60,010 bases of DNA from Phycisphaeraceae bacterium (GTDB lineage: Bacteria; Planctomycetota; Phycisphaerae; Phycisphaerales; UBA1924): NCBI GenBank assembly GCA_019636565.1, contig JAHBXG010000025.1, positions 1 through 60,010 on the forward strand. The letters are read 5' to 3'. A program made the translations under genes and the position numbers. Of this stretch, positions 51,409 through 59,550 are shown piece by piece. Below the pieces are notes generated by a model, which saw nothing but the letters and a program-made list of their open reading frames with translations, was not told where the DNA came from and did not search any database. The stretch's first letter is position 1. Every line of letters begins with the position of its first letter.

Positions 51409-52902
51409 ATGACTCCCCACATGTCCCCCACCGACTTCCGGCGCGAAGCCCACCGCGCCATCGACTTCATCGCCGACTACCTCGGCTCAATCGAGTCACG
51501 CCCTGTTCTCTCGCAGATCAAACCCGGCGATATCTACAACACACTCCCCGCGCACGCGCCAGAACACACAGGCAACGCCGCCGAGTGGTCCAACATCTTC
51601 GCCGACCTCGAAAAGACCATCCTCCCCGGCATCACCCACTGGCAATCCCCCAATTTCTTCGCCTTCTTCCCTTCCAATACCACCGGCCCCGCAATCCTCG
51701 GCGAACTCCTCTCCGCGGGCCTCGGCGTCCAGGGCATGCTCTGGCTCACCAGCCCCGCCTGCACCGAACTCGAAACCAAAGTCCTCGACTGGCTGGGCGA
51801 ACTCATCGGCCTGCCGCGTGACTTCCTCTCCGACAGCGCCGAACCCACACGCGCCGGCAACGGGGGTGGAGTCATCGAAGGCACCGCCAGCGAAGCAACC
51901 CTCGTCGCCCTCTGCGCCGCCCGCCATCGCGCACGCACGCTTCACGGTCTTTCCAATCCCTCTGCCCCTCTGCCCCTCCGCCCCTTTGCCCCTTCCCTCT
52001 ACACCTCCACCCAAGCCCACTCCTCCGTCATCAAAGCCGCGATGATCGCCGGTCTCGCAACGTCGCCCGACGATCGCACCCATCTCCGCCTCATCGATTG
52101 CGACAAACACTTCGCGCTCGACCCCGCCGCGCTCGAACGCGCGATCCGCGAAGATCTCAAACAGGGCTTCACCCCCACCTACGTCGTCGCCACCGTCGGC
52201 ACGACTTCCTCAACCGCTATCGACCCGATCGATCAGATCGCGCACGTCCTCCAATCAACCGGCTGCAACAAGCTCGGCACGTGGCTCCACATCGACGCCG
52301 CGCACGCCGGCGCCGCCTGCGTCTGTCCCGAATACCGCTCCATGCTCACCGGAGTCGAGTCCGCGGACTCCATCGCCTTCAACCCGCACAAGTGGCTCCT
52401 CACCAACTTCGATTGCAACTGCTTCTACACCCGCGATCGCAACTCGCTCACCGGCGCACTCTCCATCACGCCCGAATACCTCCGCAACAGCGGCACCGAT
52501 TCGGGCGCCATCGACTACCGCGACTGGCAAATCCCGCTCGGGCGGCGCTTCCGCGCATTGAAGCTTTGGTTCGTGCTCCGCCACTACGGCGCCGAAGGCC
52601 TGCGCTCCTACATCCGCGAGCACATGCGCCTTTCCGAGGTCTTCGAGTCACTCGTGCGTGCAGACGATCGCTTCGAGATCGTCGCGCCGCGCTCCATGAA
52701 CCTCATCTGCTTCCGCCTCAAAGGCGAAGACGCCGCCAACAAGCGCCTTCTCGATTCCCTCAACCAGAGCGGCAAGATCTACCTCACCCACACCGTCCTC
52801 CCCGGCGTCGGCTACACCATCCGCTTCTGCATCGGCGCAACGCTCACGCAAGAACATCACGTCCGGGCGGCGTGGGAGTTCATCCGACAAACTGCCGGGT
52901 AA
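51409..52902 (+). CDS. PLP-dependent decarboxylase (aromatic amino acid type)
   Basis: A 497-residue group II decarboxylase. The PLP lysine is in FNPHKWLLTNFD (K328); the cofactor-binding Asp/His region is IDAAHAGAACVCPEYR. It resembles aromatic-L-amino-acid and related decarboxylases, converting an aromatic or acidic amino acid to the amine and CO2; substrate is not certain. Residues about 184-196 (PSAPLPLRPFAPS) are an in-frame insertion encoded by an octamer cassette. The divergent retron RT lies upstream. No ribosome binding site is obvious at the ATG 51409; ATG 51421 is also possible. Confidence 0.92.
   Translation: MTPHMSPTDFRREAHRAIDFIADYLGSIESRPVLSQIKPGDIYNTLPAHAPEHTGNAAEWSNIFADLEKTILPGITHWQSPNFFAFFPSNTTGPAILGELLSAGLGVQGMLWLTSPACTELETKVLDWLGELIGLPRDFLSDSAEPTRAGNGGGVIEGTASEATLVALCAARHRARTLHGLSNPSAPLPLRPFAPSLYTSTQAHSSVIKAAMIAGLATSPDDRTHLRLIDCDKHFALDPAALERAIREDLKQGFTPTYVVATVGTTSSTAIDPIDQIAHVLQSTGCNKLGTWLHIDAAHAGAACVCPEYRSMLTGVESADSIAFNPHKWLLTNFDCNCFYTRDRNSLTGALSITPEYLRNSGTDSGAIDYRDWQIPLGRRFRALKLWFVLRHYGAEGLRSYIREHMRLSEVFESLVRADDRFEIVAPRSMNLICFRLKGEDAANKRLLDSLNQSGKIYLTHTVLPGVGYTIRFCIGATLTQEHHVRAAWEFIRQTAG
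51958..51996 (+). repeat. 39-bp octamer cassette inside decarboxylase
   Basis: Words CCCTCTG, CCCCTCTG, CCCCTCCG, CCCCTTTG, CCCCTTCC in tandem, 39 bp. It encodes PSAPLPLRPFAPS. It has the same composition and frame as the cassette in miaA at 45771-45809. Confidence 0.9.
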
Positions 52903-52904
52903 AA

Positions 52905-52996
52905 CTCAAAGCTCAAAACATCAAAGCTCAAACAAATCGAAAAACACCCCGTTCCCCTTGCCTTTATTTGAGCTTTGAGCTTTATCGCTTTGAGCT
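52905..52996. repeat. AAAGCTCAAA inverted word array
   Basis: CTCAAAGCTCAAA (52905-52917) is a perfect 13-bp complement of TTTGAGCTTTGAG (52967-52979). Further copies of the word occur at 52921-52932 and 52987-52996. It lies between the convergent decarboxylase and ABC permease genes and could form a large hairpin acting in both directions. Confidence 0.85.
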
Positions 52997-52998
52997 TT

Positions 52999-54861
52999 CT
53001 ACCTCACTCCCGCCAACTTCCGCACGGTCATATCAAACGTCCGCACCATCCCGCTCTGGATCGCGTACACCACCACGCAGTAAATCACCGCCGCGGCAAC
53101 CGCGCCAATCGTCAGCGAAATCCGCGCCGTCTCCAGCCCGCCGCCGCCTCCCACCGTCTGAATCATCGCGGTCTCCGGACTGACCAGCGCAAACACCAGC
53201 GGCCCCGGACTCAGCGCACCCAGCGCCGGCCCGATCCACGCCACGCTCAGCGCCGCCTGCCAACCGCACAACCCAACCATCCCGGCCACGGCACCAACAA
53301 CTCCGACCGTCGCAACCACCGACGAAATCGTCCCCTTGCTCCGCAGCGACCACTGCAATCCCACCATCACGCAAAACGCGATGAACGGCAGCACCACCAC
53401 CGGCGTGATCAGCGCCGCCTCGGGCAGCACCACCGGCACGGCCAGCGTCCCAACGCCAGCAATATTCGCCGAAACATCCACGCCGCCTTCACGCCCAAAC
53501 CCGCCGAACAACACATACACCGATGCCAGCGCCAGCGTGCCCAGCGGCACCGCCAACAGCGGCAGCAAATACGCAATCAAACCGCGCAACTTCCCGAACA
53601 AATAGCTTGAGGGTGTGATCGGCGTCGTTAGCAGCAGATCAAGCGTTCCATCTTCCCGCTCGCGGCTGATCGCCGTCGCCGCCATATTGATCGCCACCAG
53701 CGTGATCACCGCCAACTCTCCCCACACCGTCGCCAAAAGCGCCGTGCGGAAATCCACATGATTCATCGAGCCCGTGTGATACAGCGCCAGCAGCAGCACG
53801 CCAAACAACGCGCCGATCCCGATAAACGCATACCTCGCGGCAATCCTTCCCAGCGTGCTGTTGCGTGCCGCGGCTTCTCTCCACGCGATCGGATTGTGCC
53901 ACACAGTTCGCGACGGCCTTGATTCCGCACCCGCCGCGCCCAGGCCAAAAAGCCTGCGATACCACGGAATCCCGCCCTCTTCGCTCGCGAACAGATTCAG
54001 CCCGCCGCTGCGCACCGTAAACGTCGAAACCACCATCAGCAGCACGCTCAGCAGCAGCGATCCGTAGCACCACGTCCGCACCGGATGCTCAAGAAACCAG
54101 TTTGTCAGCCCCGAGGTCGTGCCTTCCGGCGCCGTCGGGAAGTCTGTCGGGTTCAGCAGTGCCGCGAGCGCCAGAAACGGATTGATCGCCGTCATCCACG
54201 TGACGCCCCCGCCGCCCGCGGCCCCGCGCCCCGAGTTTCGCAAAAACACATCGATCCCAGCCGTGATCGCAAGGTAACTGATCACGCACACATAAAACGC
54301 AAACACCGCACGCTTCCCCGCCAGCCTCGACACCGACAGCGCAATCGCGATCGTCCCCACCAGCAGCACCGCAAACGCGCTGATCGCAAAACTCCCAAAG
54401 ATCGCCCGCATCGAAACGCCGCCGAAGAACTGCGTCAGCGCGAACAGCGGCAGCGTGGCCACCATCAGCGCAATGATGAAGAACAACCGCCCCAGCAAGT
54501 TCCCGAGCACGATCTGCGCCGCCGTCAGCGGCGTCGTCAACAACACTTCCCACGTCCGCGGGCTCGCCTCCTGCGCGATCGCCCCCGCCATGAAAACCGG
54601 CGCCAAAATACAGATCAGCGCCAACTGCAGGTACGCAATAAACGTAAAGCTCGCCGCGGCATTGATCGCTAACTCGCGATAATCCAATTCCCCGCCCCCC
54701 AGCCGCGCGATCAGCGACCAGAGCAACACCAGAATCAACACCGCCAGATACGCCGCGCGTATGTACAAGTGCCGCGTCCGCCGCGACCCGTTCTGAACGA
54801 GCCGCACCGCGATCGGGTTCAGGGGAATCAGGTAGAGCATCCAACGAACGAAGACAGGCAT
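52999..54861 (-). CDS. ABC-2 type permease, large
   Basis: A 620-residue membrane protein with about twelve helices, in two halves that look like duplicated ABC-2 permease units (EASPRTWEVLLTTPLTAAQIVLG and EREDGTLDLLLTTPITPSSYLFG). Such proteins usually need a separate ATPase; none is adjacent. The ATG 54861 begins the natural sequence; the first 30 residues of the longer frame come from an intergenic repeat. It is convergent with the decarboxylase. Confidence 0.85.
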   Translation of the reverse strand: MPVFVRWMLYLIPLNPIAVRLVQNGSRRTRHLYIRAAYLAVLILVLLWSLIARLGGGELDYRELAINAAASFTFIAYLQLALICILAPVFMAGAIAQEASPRTWEVLLTTPLTAAQIVLGNLLGRLFFIIALMVATLPLFALTQFFGGVSMRAIFGSFAISAFAVLLVGTIAIALSVSRLAGKRAVFAFYVCVISYLAITAGIDVFLRNSGRGAAGGGGVTWMTAINPFLALAALLNPTDFPTAPEGTTSGLTNWFLEHPVRTWCYGSLLLSVLLMVVSTFTVRSGGLNLFASEEGGIPWYRRLFGLGAAGAESRPSRTVWHNPIAWREAAARNSTLGRIAARYAFIGIGALFGVLLLALYHTGSMNHVDFRTALLATVWGELAVITLVAINMAATAISREREDGTLDLLLTTPITPSSYLFGKLRGLIAYLLPLLAVPLGTLALASVYVLFGGFGREGGVDVSANIAGVGTLAVPVVLPEAALITPVVVLPFIAFCVMVGLQWSLRSKGTISSVVATVGVVGAVAGMVGLCGWQAALSVAWIGPALGALSPGPLVFALVSPETAMIQTVGGGGGLETARISLTIGAVAAAVIYCVVVYAIQSGMVRTFDMTVRKLAGVR

Positions 54862-54874
54862 AGGGGGATGATAA

Positions 54875-54940
54875 GAAGTGGCAAAGGACAAAAGGACAGA
54901 GCGGCAGCGGGGCAAAGGGGTACTGTGGCAAAGCGGCTTG
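54875..54940 (-). repeat. Degenerate octamer array upstream of permease
   Basis: GGCAAAGG, GGACAAAA, GGACAGAG, CGGCAGCG, GGGCAAAG and TGGCAAAG words, the complement of the C-rich octamer family. It is more decayed than the copies at 10062-10116 and 45771-45809. Confidence 0.6.
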
Positions 54941-54959
54941 GCTTCTTCCACACTCTTCA

Positions 54960-55066
54960 GGCCGCTTCAGCGGCCTTGCTCGCTTCTAGTCCACGCCTTC
55001 ACGCGTGGTTCGAGCACGACCCCTCGCTTCCAATGATTCTGAATCCCCAGCCCGTTTTAACGGGCT
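54960..55066. repeat. Hairpin array 1 (TTCA loops)
   Basis: GGCCGC-TTCA-GCGGCC (54960-54975) followed by TTGCTCGC, then CCACGC-CTTCAC-GCGTGG (54991-55008), then AGCCCGTT-TT-AACGGGCT (55049-55066). The stems differ and the first two loops share TTCA. No T-run follows. Confidence 0.82.
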
Positions 55067-55136
55067 TCCCCCCCACGAAATCCACCCTCAATCCCACATC
55101 ATTCATCCCCTTTCCAATCCCCAGTACACTTCCCCC

Positions 55137-55496
55137 ATGAGCATCCACACCCTCGCCCAACAATTCGTCGACCTCTGCAACCAGGGCAAAAACTTTGACG
55201 TCATGCACAGCATGTACGCCGACGACATCGTCTCCGTCGAAGGCGACGGCAAAGAGACCGCTGGCAAGACGCCCGTCATCCAAAAATCCGAACGCTGGGC
55301 CGCAGTCAACGAGATCCACGGCGAAAAGGTCCTCGGCCCCTACTTCAACGGCCCCGACCAGTTCGCCGTCCACTTCACCTTCGAAGTGACTCCCAAAGCC
55401 ACCGGCAAGCGCACGACTCTCCCCGAGGTCGGCGTCTATACCGTCAAAGGCGACAAGATCACCCGCGAACAGTTTTTCTACGCCGGCGAGCGTTGA
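55137..55496 (+). CDS. SnoaL-like (NTF2-fold) protein
   Basis: A 119-residue protein of the SnoaL/NTF2 cone fold (MSIHTLAQQFVDLCNQGKNFDVM, MYADDIVSVEG, FEVTPKATGKRTTLPEVGVYTV). Members serve as small isomerases, hydrolases or binding proteins, and specificity cannot be assigned. The ATG at 55137 is the family start; the upstream frame is hairpin sequence. It opens the small-protein cluster. Confidence 0.82.
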   Translation: MSIHTLAQQFVDLCNQGKNFDVMHSMYADDIVSVEGDGKETAGKTPVIQKSERWAAVNEIHGEKVLGPYFNGPDQFAVHFTFEVTPKATGKRTTLPEVGVYTVKGDKITREQFFYAGER

Positions 55497-55535
55497 GCCG
55501 CTCGCTCACCGTTCCTGCCAATTCCCTGCCTCCCT

Positions 55536-55624
55536 GCCCGCATCGCGGGCGCTCGGTCGTTGCCAGATGTGCAACATCCGGCAAGCAGTTCCCATTCCTT
55601 CATCTCCGCCCGTGAAATGGGCGG
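55536..55624. repeat. Hairpin array 2
   Basis: Three successive hairpins between the SnoaL-like and RibD_C genes: GCCCGC-ATC-GCGGGC (55536-55550), an 11-bp stem with one mismatch around GCA (55560-55584), and CCGCCC-GTGAAAT-GGGCGG (55606-55624). Their stems are unrelated to each other. Confidence 0.75.
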
Positions 55625-55670
55625 CCGTCTTGCATTTGTCCGATCATCACTCCAAATTCAGGAACGGAAC

Positions 55671-56321
55671 ATGTCCAAACTCCGCGTCCTCTGCTTCTCC
55701 CTCTCCCTCGATGGCTACGGCGCCGGCCCCTCCCAATCCCTCGAAAACCCGCTCGGGCTCCGCGGCCACGAACTCTTTAACTGGTTCATGCCCACACGCA
55801 CCTGGAAACACATGCAAGGCCAAACCGGAGGCGAAACCGGAGTAGACGACGACGTCGCCGCCAAAGGCTTCGAAAACATCGGCGCCTGGATCCTCGGCCG
55901 CAACATGTTCGGCCCCGTCCGCGGCCCCTGGCCCGACGAAAACTGGAAAGGCTGGTGGGGCGATGAGCCACCGTATCACACCCCCGTCTTCGTCCTCACC
56001 CATCACCCCCGCCCGCCCCTCCGCATGAAAGGCGGCACAGAGTTCCACTTCATCACCGACGGCATCCACGCCGCGCTCAAACAAGCAACCGATGCCGCGG
56101 GAGGCAAAGACATCCGCCTCGGCGGCGGCACCGCCACAATCCGCCAATATCTCCAAGCCCGCCTCATCGACGATCTCCACCTCGCCATCTCGCCCGTCCT
56201 TCTCGGCCGCGGCGAGCACCTCCTCCACGGAATCGACACCCACGCGCTCGGCTACCACTGCGAGAGGCACGTCGGCAGCTCGAAAGCCATTGCTCACGTA
56301 TTCCTTCGGAAGGGAACCTAG
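55671..56321 (+). CDS. Dihydrofolate reductase-like (RibD_C) protein
   Basis: A 216-residue protein of the RibD C-terminal/dihydrofolate-reductase fold. NADPH-binding features are RVLCFSLSLDGYGAG, GAWILGRNMFG, and GGGTATIRQYLQARLIDDLHL. Members reduce small molecules or are of unknown role; many sit beside DinB, SRPBCC and DUF899 genes as here. The ATG 55671 starts the family sequence. Its stop codon shares the CTAG at 56318-56321 with the opposing gene. A fragment of a relative is at 59712-59881. Confidence 0.86.
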   Translation: MSKLRVLCFSLSLDGYGAGPSQSLENPLGLRGHELFNWFMPTRTWKHMQGQTGGETGVDDDVAAKGFENIGAWILGRNMFGPVRGPWPDENWKGWWGDEPPYHTPVFVLTHHPRPPLRMKGGTEFHFITDGIHAALKQATDAAGGKDIRLGGGTATIRQYLQARLIDDLHLAISPVLLGRGEHLLHGIDTHALGYHCERHVGSSKAIAHVFLRKGT

Positions 56322-56617
56322 GCGTAGCCCCGCGACGCAAACCATGCCAGAACGCGCCGCGCGGATTTCACCAAGACGTACCCGAGTGCCGCGACGCACA
56401 GTCCGATGAGCGTCCATCGCGTTGCCGCGGCTGCCTCGAAGGAGATGCCCAGGCCGGTGAACAGCAGGACGTACGCCGCGACGCACCCCGGACACTTGGG
56501 AACAAGAGCGAGCGTGGTGATCGGTAGCGCCCACTCGATGAACGCAACCACGTGCCGCGGCCATCTCGCAACAGACTTGGGCCGGACAGATTCATCGCCA
56601 TTGCAACAGCATCGCAT
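56318..56617 (-). CDS. Small Cys-rich membrane protein
   Basis: A 99-residue protein beginning MRCCCNGDESV, with two or three hydrophobic helices (AFIEWALPITTLALVPKCPGCVAAYVLLFTG, LIGLCVAALGYVLV) and a CPGC motif. It resembles MerC-like or other metal-handling small membrane proteins only in broad outline. Start 56617 gives a clean Met. It is convergent with the RibD_C gene, stop codons sharing CTAG, and follows the DUF899 gene. Confidence 0.62.
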   Translation of the reverse strand: MRCCCNGDESVRPKSVARWPRHVVAFIEWALPITTLALVPKCPGCVAAYVLLFTGLGISFEAAAATRWTLIGLCVAALGYVLVKSARRVLAWFASRGYA

Positions 56618-56670
56618 TGCAGATTCCTTTGGTCGCAAATGGGCAACGATCTTCCTGTGCCGTCGTTGAT

Positions 56671-57456
56671 TCACCGCGGCAGCATCGGCCCCGTCACGCC
56701 CGGCTTCTCTTCCCACGGCTGAACGAACGTCGCCTGGTCGTACCGATCGTGATGACGAAGCCACCCCATCCCCGGCGATTCCGCCTCGTCGCGCCCCTTG
56801 GGCGTCACATCCATGTACTGATACGCCGTCAGGAAATTGTCCAGACCCCGCGCGTACGTCGAGTAGGTGTGATAGATGGCGCCCCCGGAATCCTTGATGA
56901 ACACCGACAGCCCGGGCAATTCGCGGATCGGGTACGGCTTGCGGTTGAAGTTGTACACGACGTCGTCGCCCCGGAGTTCCTGGTCGGTGAAGGAGACGCC
57001 GAAATCATGCCCGAACTCGTTGTGCGCACCCGAAACCCACGGAAACGTCCACCCCATCCGCTTGCGGAACGCCTCGATCTGCTCGATCGGCGCCTTCGAG
57101 ACCGTCACGAGCGAAATGTCCCGATGCGCCAGGTGCACCACCAGCGGGTTGTAATGGTCGGCAATGAACGAACACGATTTGCACCCCTGTGACCACGTCG
57201 GGTCGAACATGAAGTGATAGACCACGAGTTGAGTTTTCGAGCCAAACAAGTCGGCCAGGCTCTGCTTCCCCGTCGGCGCGTCGAACGAGTACGCCTTCTC
57301 CACCCTCACCCATGGCAACTCGCGCACCTTCGCCGCCATCTCGTCGCGCCGACGCATGAGTTCCTTTTCCTCCTCCAGGAGTGCGACACGCTTCTCCAGC
57401 CACTCCTGCCGCGAGACCACGCGGTGCGATTTCAATGAAGCAGTTTCAGCATTCAT
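56671..57456 (-). CDS. DUF899 thioredoxin-like protein
   Basis: A 261-residue protein of the DUF899 family, related to thioredoxin/AhpC-type folds (YSFDAPTGKQSLADLFG, YHFMFDPTWSQGCKSCSFIADHYNP with a CKSC motif, FPWVSGAHNEFGHDFGVSF). It may reduce or peroxidise a substrate, but family function is unproven. It lies 62 bp downstream of the DinB gene on the same strand and is the last gene of the ArsR-led cluster. Confidence 0.87.
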   Translation of the reverse strand: MNAETASLKSHRVVSRQEWLEKRVALLEEEKELMRRRDEMAAKVRELPWVRVEKAYSFDAPTGKQSLADLFGSKTQLVVYHFMFDPTWSQGCKSCSFIADHYNPLVVHLAHRDISLVTVSKAPIEQIEAFRKRMGWTFPWVSGAHNEFGHDFGVSFTDQELRGDDVVYNFNRKPYPIRELPGLSVFIKDSGGAIYHTYSTYARGLDNFLTAYQYMDVTPKGRDEAESPGMGWLRHHDRYDQATFVQPWEEKPGVTGPMLPR

Positions 57457-57518
57457 GTTCAGACTCCCTGATTCCGTGCATTCTGTTACTTGCCCGTGAT
57501 TTGGTTTCGAACCTCGGC

Positions 57519-58046
57519 TCAGATCCCGCCCGCTTCGTCGCCGCTCGGCCCGTAACTCGCCGGCACCGACACGCCCAGCAGCCGCAGGTACACACCCAAC
57601 TGCCCGCGATGGTGGTACCAGTGATTCAGTGTGATTGTCCGAATAAACCGCGACCGCGGCAATTCCACCGACGAACCATCCGGCAGGTCGATCGCGAACA
57701 ACTCTTGCATCCGCGCATCGTCCACCGTCGGCAATGCCTCACGCACAAACGCCGCGCTCGCTTCAAGTGCCGCCAGCATCTCCCCTGCCGTCGCCGCCTC
57801 TTGCCGCTCGCGGAAATCGGGCACCGAACCCCGATCCGGCAGCACCATCCGCAACGACATCCCCGGCGTCTCCGCGATGTGAAGCCCAAGCTGCCCGACC
57901 GACATCGACTTGGCGTGCGGCCGCCATGACAGTTTCCCGTCCGGCACGCGCTCCAGGAACTTCCGCGTCGCCACCAACTCGCGCTCGAATTCCTCGAGCA
58001 TTCCCTGCGAGATCGAGTTCTTTCCGGCAATCATCGTCTGGCTCAC
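57519..58046 (-). CDS. DinB-family protein
   Basis: A 175-residue four-helix bundle of the DinB/YfiT superfamily (MLEEFERELVATRKFLERVPDGKLSWRPH, LNHWYHHRGQLGVYLRLLGV). The metal-site histidines of the family are in GQLGLHIAE (His) and NHWYHHRGQ. Function of family members varies, including thiol transfer and DNA damage responses. The GTG at 58046 overlaps the preceding stop (GTGA) and has GGAAGGTGG upstream, so it is preferred over ATG 58034. Second-last gene of the cluster. Confidence 0.87.
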   Translation of the reverse strand: MSQTMIAGKNSISQGMLEEFERELVATRKFLERVPDGKLSWRPHAKSMSVGQLGLHIAETPGMSLRMVLPDRGSVPDFRERQEAATAGEMLAALEASAAFVREALPTVDDARMQELFAIDLPDGSSVELPRSRFIRTITLNHWYHHRGQLGVYLRLLGVSVPASYGPSGDEAGGI

Positions 58047-58570
58047 CGTCCACCTTCCTTCCGGCTCTTCGCCCTTGTCTCCGCAACTTCCTTGATCCGC
58101 TTCATTCCGTGCGCCCAACCTTCGGGCATCCCATCACGCAGTTCCCGCGGCAGGACACCCATCGCCCGGTGCACCAGCGAAAGCCGCGTTCCATTCCCTT
58201 CAGCCTTGAGTCGATACTGCACGTGATTGACCGCCGGAAACGACATCGGCATCGGCCCGTTGAGTTCCAGCAGCGTCGGCGCCTTGATCACCTGCACATG
58301 GCCCCACAAGTGCCCGTACTTGTGCCCGCCCGCTTCGCCCAAGTCGCGATACCAGCGTCCGCCCGGCCACGGCTCGATCTTCATCGGAAACGGCTTCCCA
58401 TCGGGCATCACGCTGCCCGGCCCGAGTTCCTCGAGCAGCGCCTCAAACGCGATCTCGGGCGACGCGGCAATCAGAACATCCTGCCGGATATCAAGCGTGC
58501 TCACGGTTTCGTTTGTGGTCGTGGAGGCGGGGGTTTGAGTTGCAGTTGCATTCGCTGTAGCACTGGACAT
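58043..58570 (-). CDS. SRPBCC/AHSA1-like protein
   Basis: A 175-residue START-like (AHSA1) domain protein (VLIAASPEIAFEALLEELG, PGGRWYRDLGEAGGHKYGHLWGHV, VQYRLKAEGNGTRLSLVHRAMG). It binds a hydrophobic ligand in a helix-grip fold. An AAAGGA site precedes the ATG at 58570, 14 bp after the ArsR gene. It is coupled to the DinB gene through a GTGA overlap. Confidence 0.88.
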   Translation of the reverse strand: MSSATANATATQTPASTTTNETVSTLDIRQDVLIAASPEIAFEALLEELGPGSVMPDGKPFPMKIEPWPGGRWYRDLGEAGGHKYGHLWGHVQVIKAPTLLELNGPMPMSFPAVNHVQYRLKAEGNGTRLSLVHRAMGVLPRELRDGMPEGWAHGMKRIKEVAETRAKSRKEGGR

Positions 58571-58584
58571 GTTCGATTCCTTTC

Positions 58585-58980
58585 TCAGTTTGAATCGGGG
58601 TTCACAGGTGGTGTTTGATGAGACGACGGCGGCCCCTTGCGCTTCGCTTCGCGTTCCATCCGCTCCGCGCGCTCCTTGAGCCGCTGCAATTGGTGATTCC
58701 AGAATCGCTCGTAGGTCTTCACCCAGTCATACACGGGCCGGAGTTCTTCCCCGTTCATGCTGTACATGCGGCGTCTCCCCTTCCGCACAACCCGCACCAG
58801 CCCCACCTCACGCAGCACGCTCAAATGCTTCGAGACCTGCGGCTGGGGCCATCCGAGTTCCTCCACAAGCCACGTCACGTCCCGCTCACCATCGCTCCCC
58901 GCAAGCACCCCCAAAATCTCCCGCCGCCGCGGCTCGGCGATCGCAGCAAAGGCATCGGATGTGGTCGGCGAACGTGCCAT
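58585..58980 (-). CDS. ArsR-family regulator
   Basis: A 131-residue winged-helix repressor (AFAAIAEPRRREILGVLAG, VTWLVEELGWPQPQVSKHLSVLREVGLV, RRRMYSMNGEELRPVYDWVKTYERFWNHQLQRLKER). No metal-binding Cys pair is visible in the recognition region, so its signal may be organic. It leads the operon ArsR, SRPBCC, DinB, DUF899. This gene order is common in stress and detoxification clusters. The promoter places transcription start on its ATG, implying a leaderless mRNA. Confidence 0.92.
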   Translation of the reverse strand: MARSPTTSDAFAAIAEPRRREILGVLAGSDGERDVTWLVEELGWPQPQVSKHLSVLREVGLVRVVRKGRRRMYSMNGEELRPVYDWVKTYERFWNHQLQRLKERAERMEREAKRKGPPSSHQTPPVNPDSN

Positions 58981-58986
58981 GACTCG

Positions 58987-59014
58987 AATATATCCCTATA
59001 TCGGAATATGTCAA
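58987..59014 (-). promoter_or_regulatory. Near-consensus promoter for leaderless ArsR mRNA
   Basis: On the minus strand TTGACA (59014-59009), a 16-bp spacer and TATATT (58992-58987). The start would fall on the ATG at 58980, seven bases past the -10 box. ATATA-TCCC-TATAT within 58988-59001 is an inverted repeat covering the -10 and spacer, a likely operator for the ArsR protein. Confidence 0.82.
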
Positions 59015-59254
59015 GCCGAGATTTTCACCCGTCGCCAAAATGCCCGCTCGCAGCCAAATACAAGGGTTTTTCCATGCAAGGCCACCAGCCCCCAGCCGCG
59101 ACAACTTGATTCCTGCACATCCCCGTCCCACATCCCCCATCCGAAATCCGAAACCATTTTCGCCGCTCTCGCCTTCGAATGAAACATCCACCGACCGCAC
59201 AAATCTCCCAGCCCCGCCGGCACGCCCCTCACCAAAAGAGATCCCCGCTTTTCC

Positions 59255-59385
59255 GGCCGATTCATCGGCCTTGCTCGCTATCAGGCCGCCGCTTCAGAGG
59301 CGGTGCAAAGCCGCAGTTTCCACCCTCGTCCCTCTCTTCTCCTCAGCCCGTTTCCAACGGGCTTGCTCTGGCCCGGCTTCAGCCG
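59255..59385. repeat. Hairpin array 3 (TTCA loops)
   Basis: GGCCGA-TTCA-TCGGCC (59255-59270) followed by TTGCTCGC; CCGCC(GC)-TTCA-(GA)GGCGG (59286-59303); AGCCCGTT-TCC-AACGGGCT (59345-59363); CGGC-TTCA-GCCG (59374-59385). The first stem and loop mirror 54960-54975, and AGCCCGTT occurs again as in array 1. Confidence 0.82.
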
Positions 59386-59550
59386 CTCTTCTCCTGTGTT
59401 CAATTCACGACGCTGCTCGAACAGCAACTGCCAAAAAAATAACGCGAGGGAGGTCTTTCTTCGAAGGCTCGCGGCAACACCCCGTCGCGAAAACGAACCT
59501 TGTTTCGCACCACGATTTCATGCAGAGTCGTGTCGCGAAACAACTTCATC

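Noticed and set aside
55049..55066. AGCCCGTT/AACGGGCT hairpin as an intrinsic terminator
   Set aside because: No T-run follows, and the stem sequence recurs at 59345-59363, so it is treated as a repeat.
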